The translations under genes and the position numbers were made by a program. A stretch of DNA of 64,000 nucleotides from Fodinibacter sp963800505 (GTDB lineage Bacteria > Actinomycetota > Actinomycetes > Actinomycetales > Dermatophilaceae): assembly GCA_963800505.1 (NCBI GenBank), contig CAWDBL010000020.1, positions 212,965 through 276,964 on the forward strand, read 5' to 3'. The notes below the pieces were generated by a model, which made no database searches, was not told the origin of the DNA, and worked only from the letters and a program-made list of their open reading frames with translations. Of this stretch, positions 1 to 8,430 are shown piece by piece (position 1 is the stretch's first letter; each line of letters starts with the position of its first letter).

Positions 1-643
1 CCGCACAGCTGGGGTGCGTCAGACCGGCCTGCGCGAGTGCCTGCGGGTCGCGCACGTCGGCCACCAGCGCCGGGACGTCGGCGCCGTACGCACCCAGGTC
101 GAGGTCGTCGATCGCCTCCTCACGGCGGTCGATGACGACGAACCGCCGGCCGAGCTCGTCGAGCCAGGTGCCCAGCAGCGCACCGGCCTGCCCGTGCCCG
201 GCCATCAGCCAGAACGGCTCGCGCAACCGGGTGACCGAGCGACGGAACCGTTGTGCGGCGACCGCCTGCTTGAACGGGCGGGACTGCAGCAGCGACAGCA
301 GCGACCCGACGGCGTAGGCCCACCCCACCACCGTCAGGTAGATCGACAGGGTCACCCACATCCGCTGGGCGTCGTTGAACTCCTGCGGGATCTCGCCGTA
401 GCCGATCGTGCTGGCGGTGTAGCTCATGAAGTAGAAGGCGTCGAAGAAGCCCATCCGCCAGGTGCCCGAGTCGGACGTGCCGGGGATCAGGGTGAGCCCG
501 AGGATGCTGATCGAGAAGATCGTGATGAGCACGATGAACGGCACCCGCATGCGGCGCAGCACGAGGAAGACGGCCTCGGACGACGGGGGGCCGATCGCCG
601 CGCGCACCTCGGCGGCGCTCGGCGCCTGCTCCATCCAGGACAT
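1..643 (-). CDS. Potassium channel protein with NAD-binding domain (3' end cut by window)
   Basis: Integral membrane ion channel, probably for K+. After a short cytoplasmic start there is a first membrane segment (FIVLITIFSISILGLTLI), a pore loop with the selectivity-filter motif TIGYGE, and a second membrane helix. Next comes the start of a TrkA-N/RCK-type Rossmann fold (MAGHGQAGALLG, then FVVIDRREE), which in this family senses nucleotides or ions. This is the two-helix bacterial K+ channel layout. The chosen start gives MSWMEQ, with a GGTAGG Shine-Dalgarno-like stretch 8 bases upstream; a second ATG four codons later is possible. It follows the small membrane-protein gene at 653-1039 with 9 bases between them, so the two are probably co-transcribed. 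The C-terminus lies outside the window. Confidence 0.85.
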   Translation of the reverse strand, partial: MSWMEQAPSAAEVRAAIGPPSSEAVFLVLRRMRVPFIVLITIFSISILGLTLIPGTSDSGTWRMGFFDAFYFMSYTASTIGYGEIPQEFNDAQRMWVTLSIYLTVVGWAYAVGSLLSLLQSRPFKQAVAAQRFRRSVTRLREPFWLMAGHGQAGALLGTWLDELGRRFVVIDRREEAIDDLDLGAYGADVPALVADVRDPQALAQAGLTHPSCA

Positions 644-652
644 CGCCGGTGC

Positions 653-1039
653 CTACCGGCGTCGGTAGGAGACGGTCTCGATGACGAGCAGCACGACCGA
701 GACGAGGTTGGCCAGCAGCGCGCCACCGGAGAGCGAGACCACGCTGGCCATCGAGTCCGGCGTGAGGCCGGCCGAGCTGACGTTGTTGGCGTAGACGAGC
801 ACGACGGCGGCCGCGATGAGCTGGAGGTCGGCCACCAGGCTGGTCGCCAGGTGCACGGCGCCGATCTGGGTGCGGTCGCCGAACTTCAGCACCGTCGCGA
901 TGAGGTTGACGGCGACGGCGGCGAACAGCTCGTAGCGGTTGTGCACGCTGGGGTCGTTCAGGGGCCCGATGAAGAAGCCGAAGTTCAAGGTGGCCGCGAG
1001 CAGCACGAAGAACCCGAAGATCACCTTCTCGAGGTTCAT
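653..1039 (-). CDS. Small four-helix membrane protein, DUF6394-like
   Basis: A 128-residue protein with about four hydrophobic segments (near residues 5-25, 38-52, 68-85 and 104-124) and a basic end (SYRRR). Its motifs LFAAVAVNLIATVLKFGDR and SLVADLQLIAAA resemble, from memory, the DUF6394 family that sits next to potassium channel genes in other bacteria. It lies directly upstream of the channel gene on the same strand, which suggests an accessory subunit or a co-regulated partner. No catalytic residues are apparent and the function is unknown. The family assignment is recognition from memory, not a search. Confidence 0.7.
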   Translation of the reverse strand: MNLEKVIFGFFVLLAATLNFGFFIGPLNDPSVHNRYELFAAVAVNLIATVLKFGDRTQIGAVHLATSLVADLQLIAAAVVLVYANNVSSAGLTPDSMASVVSLSGGALLANLVSVVLLVIETVSYRRR

Positions 1040-1207
1040 GGTCCCCCTCTCCGTCGCCGGTTCGCACCCGCAGGTTCATGCTCGCACCGGAACCGAGGCG
1101 GTGCTGAGGTGAACCTTTCCGCATCGGGCGGGAAAGTTGGGGCACCGCGCCGCTGTGGCCTCGGTGCGGGGCGGCGGACGGCTCGCGCGCCGGTAGGCTC
1201 GCGGGCG

Positions 1208-2401
1208 ATGACTGAGCACCAGCCCGACCACGACCACGACCACCTCCACGCCGCCCCCACCGAGAAGATCTCGGTCCGCGCCGGCGAGCAGGCCGGTCGC
1301 AGCGACGACCCGGCCGCCACCACCCGGCTGCAGAGCATCACCCCGGATGCCGTCGCGCCGGCTCCCGCTGCGGGCGCCCCCGGCGCTCCGGTCACCCCCG
1401 GCGCTCCGGTCACCCCCGGCGCTCCGGTCACCCCCAGCGCTCCGGTCGCCCCCAGCACCCGGTCCGGTCACCCGGCCTACCCGATCGAGGACGACGCGGC
1501 CGGTCCCGGCCCGGCCCCCTACGTCACCATCGTGCTGCCCTGCTACAACGAGGGCGCCCACGTGCTGCAGGAGCTCGACCGCATCACCGCCACGATGCAG
1601 GCCAGCGAGCTCACCTACGAGGTGCTCTGCATCGACGACGCGAGCACCGACGACACCCTCGAGGTGCTCCGCCGGGCCCAGGGCACCTACCCCCACCTGC
1701 GCATCCTGCCGTTCCGGCGCAACGGCGGCTCGGGCACGGCCCGCCGGATCGGCACCCAGCAGGCCCGCGGCGAGATCGTCGTGTGGACCGACGCCGACAT
1801 GACCTACGAGAACGAGCGCATCCCCGAGCTGGTGCGCATCCTGCGCGACGACGCCACGTACGACCAGGTCGTCGGCGCCCGCACCACCGAGGAGGGCACC
1901 CACAAGTGGGCGCGCGTCCCGGCGAAGTGGTTCATCCGCAAGGTCGCCGAGTGGCTGACCAAGACGAGGATCCCCGACCTCAACTCCGGCCTGCGGGCGT
2001 TCCGCCGCGACGTGTCGCTGCCCTACCTGCGCCTGCTGCCGGCGGGGTTCTCGTGCGTCACGACCATCACCATCGCGTTCCTCAGCAACCAGCACGACAT
2101 CAAGTACGTCGAGACCAGCTACGCCAAGCGGGCCGGGGTCAGCAAGTTCCACTTCGTCAACGACGCCTACCGCTACATCCTGCAGGTGCTGCGGATGGTC
2201 ATGTACTTCGACCCGCTCAAGGTGCTCATGCCCCCGGCGCTGTGGATGATCGTGATCGGCCTGGTCAAGGCGGTCGTCGACATGTTCCGCCACCCGTTCT
2301 ACTTCCCGGCCAGCACGGTGCTGCTCATCGTCAGCGGCATCATGATCGCCAGCCTGGCGCTGCTCTCCGACCTCGTGGTGAGGTCGAGAGACGGTGTCTG
2401 A
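1208..2401 (+). CDS. Family 2 glycosyltransferase, polyprenyl-phosphate glycosyltransferase type
   Basis: About 397 residues. The N-terminus is unusual: His/Asp-rich (HDHDHLH), then a disordered Ala/Pro stretch with four near-identical six-residue repeats of the GAPVTP type. The GT-A catalytic domain starts near residue 100 with VTIVLPCYNEG, followed by CIDDASTDDT (nucleotide-sugar binding) and the DAD metal site in VWTDADMTYENE. Two hydrophobic helices at the C-terminus (near residues 340-395) anchor it in the membrane, as in dolichol/polyprenyl-phosphate mannose or glucose synthases. The ATG at 1208 is chosen because the open frame upstream has no glycosyltransferase character. It overlaps the next gene by 8 bases, so it heads the glycan operon running to about 6 kb. 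Confidence 0.86.
   Translation: MTEHQPDHDHDHLHAAPTEKISVRAGEQAGRSDDPAATTRLQSITPDAVAPAPAAGAPGAPVTPGAPVTPGAPVTPSAPVAPSTRSGHPAYPIEDDAAGPGPAPYVTIVLPCYNEGAHVLQELDRITATMQASELTYEVLCIDDASTDDTLEVLRRAQGTYPHLRILPFRRNGGSGTARRIGTQQARGEIVVWTDADMTYENERIPELVRILRDDATYDQVVGARTTEEGTHKWARVPAKWFIRKVAEWLTKTRIPDLNSGLRAFRRDVSLPYLRLLPAGFSCVTTITIAFLSNQHDIKYVETSYAKRAGVSKFHFVNDAYRYILQVLRMVMYFDPLKVLMPPALWMIVIGLVKAVVDMFRHPFYFPASTVLLIVSGIMIASLALLSDLVVRSRDGV
1382..1453 (+). repeat. Four tandem 18-bp coding repeats
   Basis: The unit GGCGCTCCGGTCACCCCC recurs four times with one or two changes in the last copy. It is in frame and encodes the GAPVTP repeats in the linker of the GT2 protein. Such arrays vary in copy number by slippage, so linker length may differ between strains. 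Confidence 0.85.
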
Positions 2402-4271
2402 CAGCGCCTCGCTCAAGGTCGCGCTGGTCGGGCCCACCCATCCCTACAAGGGCGGTGTCGCCGCACACACCACGGCGCTGGCCCACGAGCTGACCGATGC
2501 CGGGCACGACGTCACCCTCGTGTCGTGGAGCCACCTCTACCCCTCGGCGCTCTACCCCGGTGAGCAGTCGGTGCCCGGCGGGTCGGCCGACGTCGAGCCC
2601 TTCCCACGCAGCCTGCGGGTGCTGTCGTGGGCGCGCCCCGACACCTGGGTGCGCGCCGGTCGCCGGCTGCGCGGCGTCGACGTCATCATCGTCGTGCACG
2701 TCATCCCGGCCGTCGTGCCGGCGCACCTCGCGCTGCTGCGTTCGGCCGGCGTCGGGCGCACCACCGCGAGCGGCTCGGGGCCGCGCACGGTGCTCATCGC
2801 GCACAACGTGCTGCCGCACGAGGGCCACCCCGGCGACCGGCAGCTGATGGAGGCCCTCCTGCGCCGGGTCGACGCGGTCGTCGTGCACTCCGACGAGCAG
2901 GCCCGGCTCGCGGCCGAGCTCGGCGCCCAGCACGTGCGCGAGCTCGCCCTCCCGCCCCATCTGCCCGGCGGCCCCGCGCTGCCGCGCCCCGACCACACCG
3001 GCCCGCCACGCGTGCTGGCCCTGGGCATCGTGCGCGACTACAAGGGCGTCGACCTGCTCGTCGACGCACTGCGCGACGTGCCCGACCTGCGCCTCACCGT
3101 CGCGGGCGAGCTGTGGGGGGATGCCGGGCGCAGGGTCCGCGACCTGGCCGCAGACCCGCGCGTCGCGGGTCGCGTCGAGGTGCACTCGGGTTACGTTCCG
3201 GCAGAACGCATCCCGGAGCTGATGGCGCGCCACGACGTCGTCGCGCTGACCTACCGCACCGCCACCGCCTCGCAGAACGCGCTGCTGGCGCTGAGCCACG
3301 GCGTGCCGGTGCTCGCCAGCGCGGTCGGCACCTTCCCCGAGCAGGTGCGCGACGGCATCGACGGCCTGCTCGTGCCGCCGTCCGACCGTGACGCCCTCGT
3401 CGCCGCCATGCGCCGCCTCGCCGAGCCGGGGGTGGTCGACCGGCTGCGCGCCGAGGTGCGCGCCCCTGACCTGTCCGGGCCCTGGGCCAACTACGTCGGC
3501 GGCATCGAGGCCCTGGCCGCCGCCCCGGCCCAGGTCGAGCCGGCCCGTCCCGTCGTGCCGCTCGGCCCGGTGGCGCGGGCCCGGGCGACCGTGGCCGGCA
3601 TCCGGGCCCGACGGGGCCCCGTGGTCGACCTCGTCCCCTCAGACATCCCCGAGCGGGTGCGCGCCACCGACCTGCTCGCCGTCGACGACGACGCCCGCGA
3701 CGCCGTGGGCATCGCCCGCGCGCTCGGCCTGCCCCGCCCGGGCGAGCCGGTCGCCGCCTGGTCGGCCCTGGGGGCCCTCGCCGCGATCGTGCGCATCCGC
3801 GACGACGGGCACCGCTCGTCGGTGATCGTCGACGAGAGCGGCAGCGGCAGCCCGATGGGGCGCTGGTCGCGCGCGGTCGGCTTCGCCCCGGTCGAGCTCG
3901 AGCTCACCGGCTCGCGGGCGGCCGTCGAGGTGCTCGACGTCGACACCGCCAGCCTCGACGTCATCACCCGGCTGCACCCCGGCGGCTGCACGGCCTCCGA
4001 TGTCGACCACGCCCTCGGCCAGGCCTCCTGGGCGCTGCGCTCGGGTGGGCTGCTCGTGCTCACCGTTCCGATCGGCGACGACGACCCCGACTTCGCCGTG
4101 CGCCCGGCCGGCGTGCGCGGCATCCTGGCCCGGGCCGACGACCTGGGCCTGCGGCTCGTGGGTGACATCGACGGCGACGTGCTCGACAAGATGCGTGACG
4201 CCCGCACCGAGGCGGCCGGGGACGACGCACCGGCGTATGCCGTGCTGCGGCTCACCTTCCGGCGCCGGTGA
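2394..4271 (+). CDS. GT4 glycosyltransferase fused to a methyltransferase-like domain
   Basis: A 625-residue protein with two parts. Residues 1 to about 385 are a GT-B fold family 4 glycosyltransferase: the N-terminal VALVGPTHPYKGGVAAHT glycine-rich loop, RVLALGIVRDYKGVDLLVDA at the start of the second Rossmann domain, and ALSHGVPVLASAVG near the sugar-nucleotide site. Residues from about 390 to the end resemble a degenerate SAM-dependent methyltransferase, with VIVDESGSGSP in the position of motif I and WALRSGGLLVLTVP like the usual LKPGGxLxxxVP strand. The GTG start sits inside the end of the preceding GT2 gene (8-base overlap), so translation is probably coupled. The product would transfer a sugar onto a membrane-linked acceptor; whether the tail methylates or only binds is not visible. 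Confidence 0.82.
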   Translation: MSDSASLKVALVGPTHPYKGGVAAHTTALAHELTDAGHDVTLVSWSHLYPSALYPGEQSVPGGSADVEPFPRSLRVLSWARPDTWVRAGRRLRGVDVIIVVHVIPAVVPAHLALLRSAGVGRTTASGSGPRTVLIAHNVLPHEGHPGDRQLMEALLRRVDAVVVHSDEQARLAAELGAQHVRELALPPHLPGGPALPRPDHTGPPRVLALGIVRDYKGVDLLVDALRDVPDLRLTVAGELWGDAGRRVRDLAADPRVAGRVEVHSGYVPAERIPELMARHDVVALTYRTATASQNALLALSHGVPVLASAVGTFPEQVRDGIDGLLVPPSDRDALVAAMRRLAEPGVVDRLRAEVRAPDLSGPWANYVGGIEALAAAPAQVEPARPVVPLGPVARARATVAGIRARRGPVVDLVPSDIPERVRATDLLAVDDDARDAVGIARALGLPRPGEPVAAWSALGALAAIVRIRDDGHRSSVIVDESGSGSPMGRWSRAVGFAPVELELTGSRAAVEVLDVDTASLDVITRLHPGGCTASDVDHALGQASWALRSGGLLVLTVPIGDDDPDFAVRPAGVRGILARADDLGLRLVGDIDGDVLDKMRDARTEAAGDDAPAYAVLRLTFRRR

Positions 4272-4302
4272 GCGCGCGGAGAACCGGTGGACAGGTGAAC
4301 CG

Positions 4303-5238
4303 GTGAACAGGGCCAAGGCGCTCAACGCCCTGCGGATCGGCCTGCTCGTGGTCATCGTGGCGGCCTGCGTCATCGCGCTGTGGGCGAACTGGCAGGAGGT
4401 CTCCGGGCAGCTGCGCAAGCTCAGCGTGCCGGTGGTGCTGGCCGCGTTCGCGCTGGTCACCTTCGCGCCGATCCTCACCCTGATGGGCTGGCGGGTGCTG
4501 CTCGAGGACCTCGGCACCCACCTGGCCCTCCCCCCGGCATCCAGCGTGTTCCTCGTCGGGCAGCTCGGCAAGTACCTGCCCGGCTCGGTCTGGACCGTGG
4601 TCGCACAGGCCGAGATGGGGGCCCGGCTGCTCGTGCCACGGCGGCGGATGGCCGTGGTCGGCATCCTGTCGATCGGGCTCGCGGTGCTCACCGGCTGCCT
4701 GCTCGGCATCCCGGCGGTGCAGCCCCTCGTCGCGTCGCGCGGCGACGCGTTCTCGTGGTGGTGGGTGGTGCTGGCCGTGGCCCTGGGCTGCGTGCTGCTC
4801 TGGCCCCGGCTGCTCAACGCGGTCATCGCCCGAGGGCTGAAGCTGATCCGTCGTGAGCCGCTGGAGCACGACCTGTCCGGGCGGGCCGTGGCGCTGACCT
4901 CGGCGTGGTTCGTGGCCGCGTGGGTCTCCACCGGGTTGGGCACCTTCGTGCTCGCCCGCAGCGTGGCGCCCGAGGCACCGCTCGGCCCGCTGCTCGTGAC
5001 CTGCATCGGCGGCTTCGCGCTGGCGTCGGCCGCCGGGATGTTCAGCGTCCTCGTGCCCGCCGGCGTCGGGGTGCGCGACGGCGTGCTCGCCCTGCTGCTC
5101 GTCACCCTGATGCCGCTGCCGGCCGCCACCGCGGTGGTCGTCGTGGCGCGCTTCCTCGCGGTGCTCGCCGACCTGCTCCTCGCCGGGGGCGCATGGGCGT
5201 GGGGACGTCGGCACGACCTCCTAGGATCGACGGCGTGA
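4303..5238 (+). CDS. Flippase-like / lysylphosphatidylglycerol synthase TM-domain protein
   Basis: About 311 residues, almost entirely membrane helices (eight or more). It matches the LPG_synthase_TM (UPF0104) family by its GQLGKYLPGSVWTVVAQAEMG motif after the second or third helix and the glycine-rich PAGVGVRDGVLALLL motif near the end; both are family signatures as I recall them. In glycan operons members of this family are thought to move lipid-linked sugars. The GTG at 4303 is preferred because it lies just after the previous stop and directly before the first helix. It overlaps the next gene by 4 bases (GTGA). Substrate unknown. Confidence 0.82.
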   Translation: MNRAKALNALRIGLLVVIVAACVIALWANWQEVSGQLRKLSVPVVLAAFALVTFAPILTLMGWRVLLEDLGTHLALPPASSVFLVGQLGKYLPGSVWTVVAQAEMGARLLVPRRRMAVVGILSIGLAVLTGCLLGIPAVQPLVASRGDAFSWWWVVLAVALGCVLLWPRLLNAVIARGLKLIRREPLEHDLSGRAVALTSAWFVAAWVSTGLGTFVLARSVAPEAPLGPLLVTCIGGFALASAAGMFSVLVPAGVGVRDGVLALLLVTLMPLPAATAVVVVARFLAVLADLLLAGGAWAWGRRHDLLGSTA

Positions 5239-6050
5239 CCGACTCCGTAGGGCCCGGCGAGCGTGAGGAGCAGCTCGCCTACTCCGAGATCATGGCCAAG
5301 ATGCTCGACGAGCAGGGCCGGCGCCAGAAGGCCGCGAAGATCGTGGCGGTCGTGCGGCACGCGCTCGGGGTGCAGACGCTCGACGGACTGCGCGCGGTCG
5401 ACGTCGGCTGCTCGGCCGGGTTCATCGCCGACGAGCTGGCCCTGGCCGGGGCCACCACCAGCGGGGTCGACATCGACGAGCCGGGGCTCGAGAAGGCCAG
5501 GGCCCGCTTCGGCGAGCGGGTCGACTTCCGGCTGGCCCGCGGCGAGGACCTCCCGTTCGACGACGACTCGGTCGACGTCGCGGTGCTCAACCACATCTAC
5601 GAGCACGTCGTCGACCCCGAGGCCGTCGTCGCCGACATCCACCGCGTGCTGCGTCCCGGTGGCCTGCTCTACCTCGGCATCGGGCACCGCTGGCAGGTGG
5701 TCGAGCCGCACCACCGGCTGCCGTTCCTGTCGTGGCTGCCCCGTGGTGCGGCCGACCGGTACCTGCGCCTGACCGGCAAGGGTGACCACTACTACGAGCG
5801 CTACTACACGCCGGCCGGGCTGCGGCGGTTGTTCGCGGCCTACGACGTCTGGGACTACACCCTGCCCGTGCTCACCGACCCGGTCGCCTTCGCCGCCGGT
5901 GACAACGTCCCGTCCTGGGCGGCGCGGGTCCCACCGGCGGCGTTCCGCGCGGCACTGCCGCTGGTGCCCACCTACGTGTGGGCGGCGTTCAAGGGGCCGT
6001 CCACCCCCGCGGGGCAGCCGCTGCGCGTCCCGCCGCGCCACCTGTCCTGA
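5235..6050 (+). CDS. Class I SAM-dependent methyltransferase
   Basis: A 271-residue soluble enzyme. The Rossmann SAM-binding motif I is VDVGCSAGF; the acidic residues after strand 2 are in GVDIDEPGL; motif II/III appears as FDDDSVDVAVLNHIYEHV followed by RVLRPGGLLYLGI. This is the Methyltransf_11 pattern, often seen in polysaccharide clusters and ubiquinone-type methylases. The GTG start overlaps the flippase-like gene by 4 bases, and the stop shares bases with the ATG of the DNA glycosylase (TGATG), so the run of genes is tightly coupled. It probably modifies the glycan or lipid carrier made by the upstream genes, which is inferred only from position. Confidence 0.85.
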   Translation: MTDSVGPGEREEQLAYSEIMAKMLDEQGRRQKAAKIVAVVRHALGVQTLDGLRAVDVGCSAGFIADELALAGATTSGVDIDEPGLEKARARFGERVDFRLARGEDLPFDDDSVDVAVLNHIYEHVVDPEAVVADIHRVLRPGGLLYLGIGHRWQVVEPHHRLPFLSWLPRGAADRYLRLTGKGDHYYERYYTPAGLRRLFAAYDVWDYTLPVLTDPVAFAAGDNVPSWAARVPPAAFRAALPLVPTYVWAAFKGPSTPAGQPLRVPPRHLS

Positions 6051-6979
6051 TGGGCGCCGCCGCGCAAGAGCGGGTCGTGCGCACCTCCCGCCCGGTGCCG
6101 CTCGGTGCGGTGGTCGGCACCTTCCGGAGGGGCGGGGGCGACCCCACCAGCCGGCGCGACGACCACGGCTGGTGGTTCGCCTGGCGCACCCCCGACGGCC
6201 CGGTCACGCTGCGCCTGGCCGCGGCCCCGAGCGCGGGTGAGGTCGCGGCATCCGTGTGGGGGAGCGGTGCGGCCTGGGTCCTCGAGCGGGTGCCCGACCT
6301 GCTCGGCGAGCGCGACGACCCCGAAGGCTTCGTGACCCACCACCCGCTGGTGGCGCAGGAGTGGCGTCGGTTCCCCGGCTGGCGGGTGCCCCGCTCCGGG
6401 CTGGTCGTGCAGGCCCTGGTGCCCTCGATCATCGAGCAGAAGGTCACCGGCAAGGAGGCCTTCGCGGGCTACCGGCGCCTGGTCCGGCGCTTCGGCGAGC
6501 CGGCACCCGGGGCAGGGGAGGACCGCGGGCTCGTCGTGCCGCCCACCCCGCAGGGCTGGGCCGGCATCCCGTCGTGGGAGTGGCTGGCCGCCGGCGTCGA
6601 CCCGGGCCGGTCGCGCACCGTGGTGCACGCGGTCGGGCGCGCCGGGCGCCTCGAGGAGTGCGCCGACCTGCCGGGCGAGCAGGCCCGGGCCCGGTTGACC
6701 GCCCTGCCGGGAGTGGGCCGGTGGACCTGGGCCGAAGTGGCCCAGCGCGCCCTGGGGCTACCCGACGAGGTGAGCTTCGGCGACTACCACGTCGCCAAGG
6801 ACATCGGCTGGGCCCTGACCGGCACCCCCGTCGACGACGACGGCCTGGCCGAGCTGCTCGAGCCCTATGCCGGGCACCGCTACCGGGTGCAGCGGCTCCT
6901 CGAGCTCGGCGGGCACCACCGGCCCCGCCGCGGCCCGCGGATGTCGACGCCCACCCACCTGCCGGTGCGCGGCCGGTAG
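6050..6979 (+). CDS. DNA-3-methyladenine glycosylase II-like (AlkA/HhH-GPD) protein
   Basis: About 309 residues. Base-excision repair enzyme that removes alkylated purines. The helix-hairpin-helix is LTALPGVGRWTWAEVAQ near residues 220-237, and the catalytic aspartate is in SFGDYH (about D245), as in HhH-GPD glycosylases. The N-terminal half (VTLRLAAAPSAGEVAASVWG) resembles the AlkA N-terminal domain, and IIEQKVTGKEAFAGYRRL is the family's start of the HhH-GPD domain. No Fe-S cysteine cluster is seen, which fits AlkA rather than Nth/MutY. The start ATG overlaps the methyltransferase stop by one base. The repair role is unrelated to the glycan genes before it. Confidence 0.85.
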   Translation: MGAAAQERVVRTSRPVPLGAVVGTFRRGGGDPTSRRDDHGWWFAWRTPDGPVTLRLAAAPSAGEVAASVWGSGAAWVLERVPDLLGERDDPEGFVTHHPLVAQEWRRFPGWRVPRSGLVVQALVPSIIEQKVTGKEAFAGYRRLVRRFGEPAPGAGEDRGLVVPPTPQGWAGIPSWEWLAAGVDPGRSRTVVHAVGRAGRLEECADLPGEQARARLTALPGVGRWTWAEVAQRALGLPDEVSFGDYHVAKDIGWALTGTPVDDDGLAELLEPYAGHRYRVQRLLELGGHHRPRRGPRMSTPTHLPVRGR

Positions 6980-7059
6980 CCGGCGGCGGCTTTCGGCATC
7001 AGCCGTTCGGCCCTCGACACATCGACCGTTCGGCCATCCTTGATGGCACAATCAACTCC

Positions 7060-7272
7060 ATGACGTTCGACACGCTCCGTCAGGGCCTGCGCTGGACCTT
7101 CTGGGTCCTCGTCTGGCTGATGACGGCGCTGCTCGGCGCGCTCCTGTTCCTGGGCACCGTCCCCGCGGTCCCGGTGGTCGCGCGCTGGGTCGCCTTCGCG
7201 GTGGTGCTCGGCATCATCGGCGAGGACGTCCGACGCAAGCTGGTCCCGGCGCCCGAGAAGTCCCGCCGCTGA
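7060..7272 (+). CDS. Small two-helix membrane protein
   Basis: A 70-residue hypothetical with two predicted membrane helices (about residues 13-33 and 40-53) and a basic C-terminal tail (RRKLVPAPEKSRR). It is short and not recognised. It has its own ATG after an 80-base gap and ends before a strong hairpin that separates it from cofE on the other strand. Coding is supported by codon use and the hydrophobic pattern, but this is a modest call. Confidence 0.55.
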   Translation: MTFDTLRQGLRWTFWVLVWLMTALLGALLFLGTVPAVPVVARWVAFAVVLGIIGEDVRRKLVPAPEKSRR

Positions 7273-7308
7273 CGCCTCGGCGCCCACCACAGAACCTTCC
7301 GGCGACGG

Positions 7309-7341
7309 GGGGCCGTCCGTTCCCTGCCAACGGGCGGCCCC
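7309..7341. terminator. Bidirectional hairpin terminator between convergent genes
   Basis: A 13-bp stem with one G-U pair: GGGGCCGTCCGTT, a 7-base loop, then AACGGGCGGCCCC. It sits between the 70-residue membrane protein and the cofE stop codon, touching the latter. There is no T-run, as is common in high-GC actinobacteria. Confidence 0.7.
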
Positions 7342-8430
7342 TCAGCCGAAGGACAGGGTGACCGCCGTGCCCGTGCGCCTCACCTGGCGCGTGTCCAGCC
7401 CCTCCGAGGCCGCGGCCACCTCCGCGCGCACGACCAGCCGCCCGAGGTCGTAGCCGTCCGGAGCCGCCAGCGTCACCTCGGCGGAGCCGTCCGCCTCGTC
7501 GACGCCGACGTCGGCCGAGCCGTCGGGCACGTCGAGCAGGGCGAGTGCCACCACGCGCCCCACCCGCAGGCCGAGCGGCTCGCCGGGCTGCACCGGCCGG
7601 ATGCCGACCTGCTGCGACAGCGCGCTCCCGGGGGCCACGCCCAGGGAGGCTCGCAGCGCCTCGACGTGGCCGAGGGCGAACCAGTCGCCCGGCCCCACCC
7701 GCACCAGGGCGCGGGCGCCGGGGGCGTCTGCGGAGAACCACGCGGCATCGAGCCCGCGCACGAGCGCCGCGGGGATGCCGTCGGCCTTGCCCTTCACGAG
7801 GTCGGCTGCGGCGGCCACCTCGTCGGCCAGGGCCCGCATGGTCACGGCCAGCGGGCGGCCGTCGTGGTCGGTGGCGCCGCGCAGGTCCTCGAGCACGGCC
7901 AGGCCCGCGCTGCCCAGCGCCAGGTCGGTGAGACCGTCGCGCCAGGGACGCCCCGCGGTGTCGCTGAGCACCACGGCCAGCGGTGTGGCAGAAGGAAGCT
8001 CGAGCCGGTCGAGCAGCGCGGTGCGCAGCCGCGCTGCCTCGGCGTCCGGGTCGTCGGGCAGCAGGAGCACCCGGGCCGACGGGCCGGTGTTCGAGGCGTC
8101 GACTCCGGCTGCGGCCATCACCGGCCCGGCCAGCGACTCCACGACGCGCGTGACGCCCTCGGCACCACGGCGCTCGGCGACGACGCGCACGGTGCCGGCC
8201 GTGACGGCATCCTCGCGGGTGCCGTCCCACGTCAGCCCCAGCGCCTTGGAGACGACCTTGCTCGACACCACGAGGCAGTCACCGGCGCCCAGCGTGAGAC
8301 CGGATGCCGTGAGCGCGTCGACCAGCAGGTCGGCGAGTCGGGCGCCGGGCAGCACCTCGCCCACACCGAGCACCGGCACGACCTGCACGCCGGCACCCGG
8401 GGAGGGTGACGGCGCGGGCGCCTCGGTCAC
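7342..8430 (-). CDS. cofE: Coenzyme F420-0:L-glutamate ligase
   Basis: A 362-residue enzyme that adds glutamates to F420-0 with GTP in the cytoplasm. The N-terminal CofE domain is clear: VQVVPVLGVGEVLPG, LGAGDCLVVSSKVVSKALG (family signature), VVLSDTAGRPWRDG and then ADLVKGKADGIPAALVRG. CofE alone is about 250 residues; mycobacterial FbiB adds a nitroreductase domain of about 200. Here the extra C-terminal part is only about 110 residues and lacks an obvious flavin-reductase pattern, so it is not a full FbiB. The GTG start overlaps the end of cofD by 4 bases, so the two are translated together. Confidence 0.87.
   Translation of the reverse strand: MTEAPAPSPSPGAGVQVVPVLGVGEVLPGARLADLLVDALTASGLTLGAGDCLVVSSKVVSKALGLTWDGTREDAVTAGTVRVVAERRGAEGVTRVVESLAGPVMAAAGVDASNTGPSARVLLLPDDPDAEAARLRTALLDRLELPSATPLAVVLSDTAGRPWRDGLTDLALGSAGLAVLEDLRGATDHDGRPLAVTMRALADEVAAAADLVKGKADGIPAALVRGLDAAWFSADAPGARALVRVGPGDWFALGHVEALRASLGVAPGSALSQQVGIRPVQPGEPLGLRVGRVVALALLDVPDGSADVGVDEADGSAEVTLAAPDGYDLGRLVVRAEVAAASEGLDTRQVRRTGTAVTLSFG

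Noticed and set aside
14..1207. Long open frame in front of the GT2 gene
   Set aside because: The first 398 codons have Arg/Gln/His-rich shadow composition and run antisense to the channel and its partner gene. The real start is ATG 1208.
1382..1453. Possible CRISPR-like repeat
   Set aside because: The 18-bp units are adjacent without spacers and in frame with the GT2 gene, so they are coding repeats.
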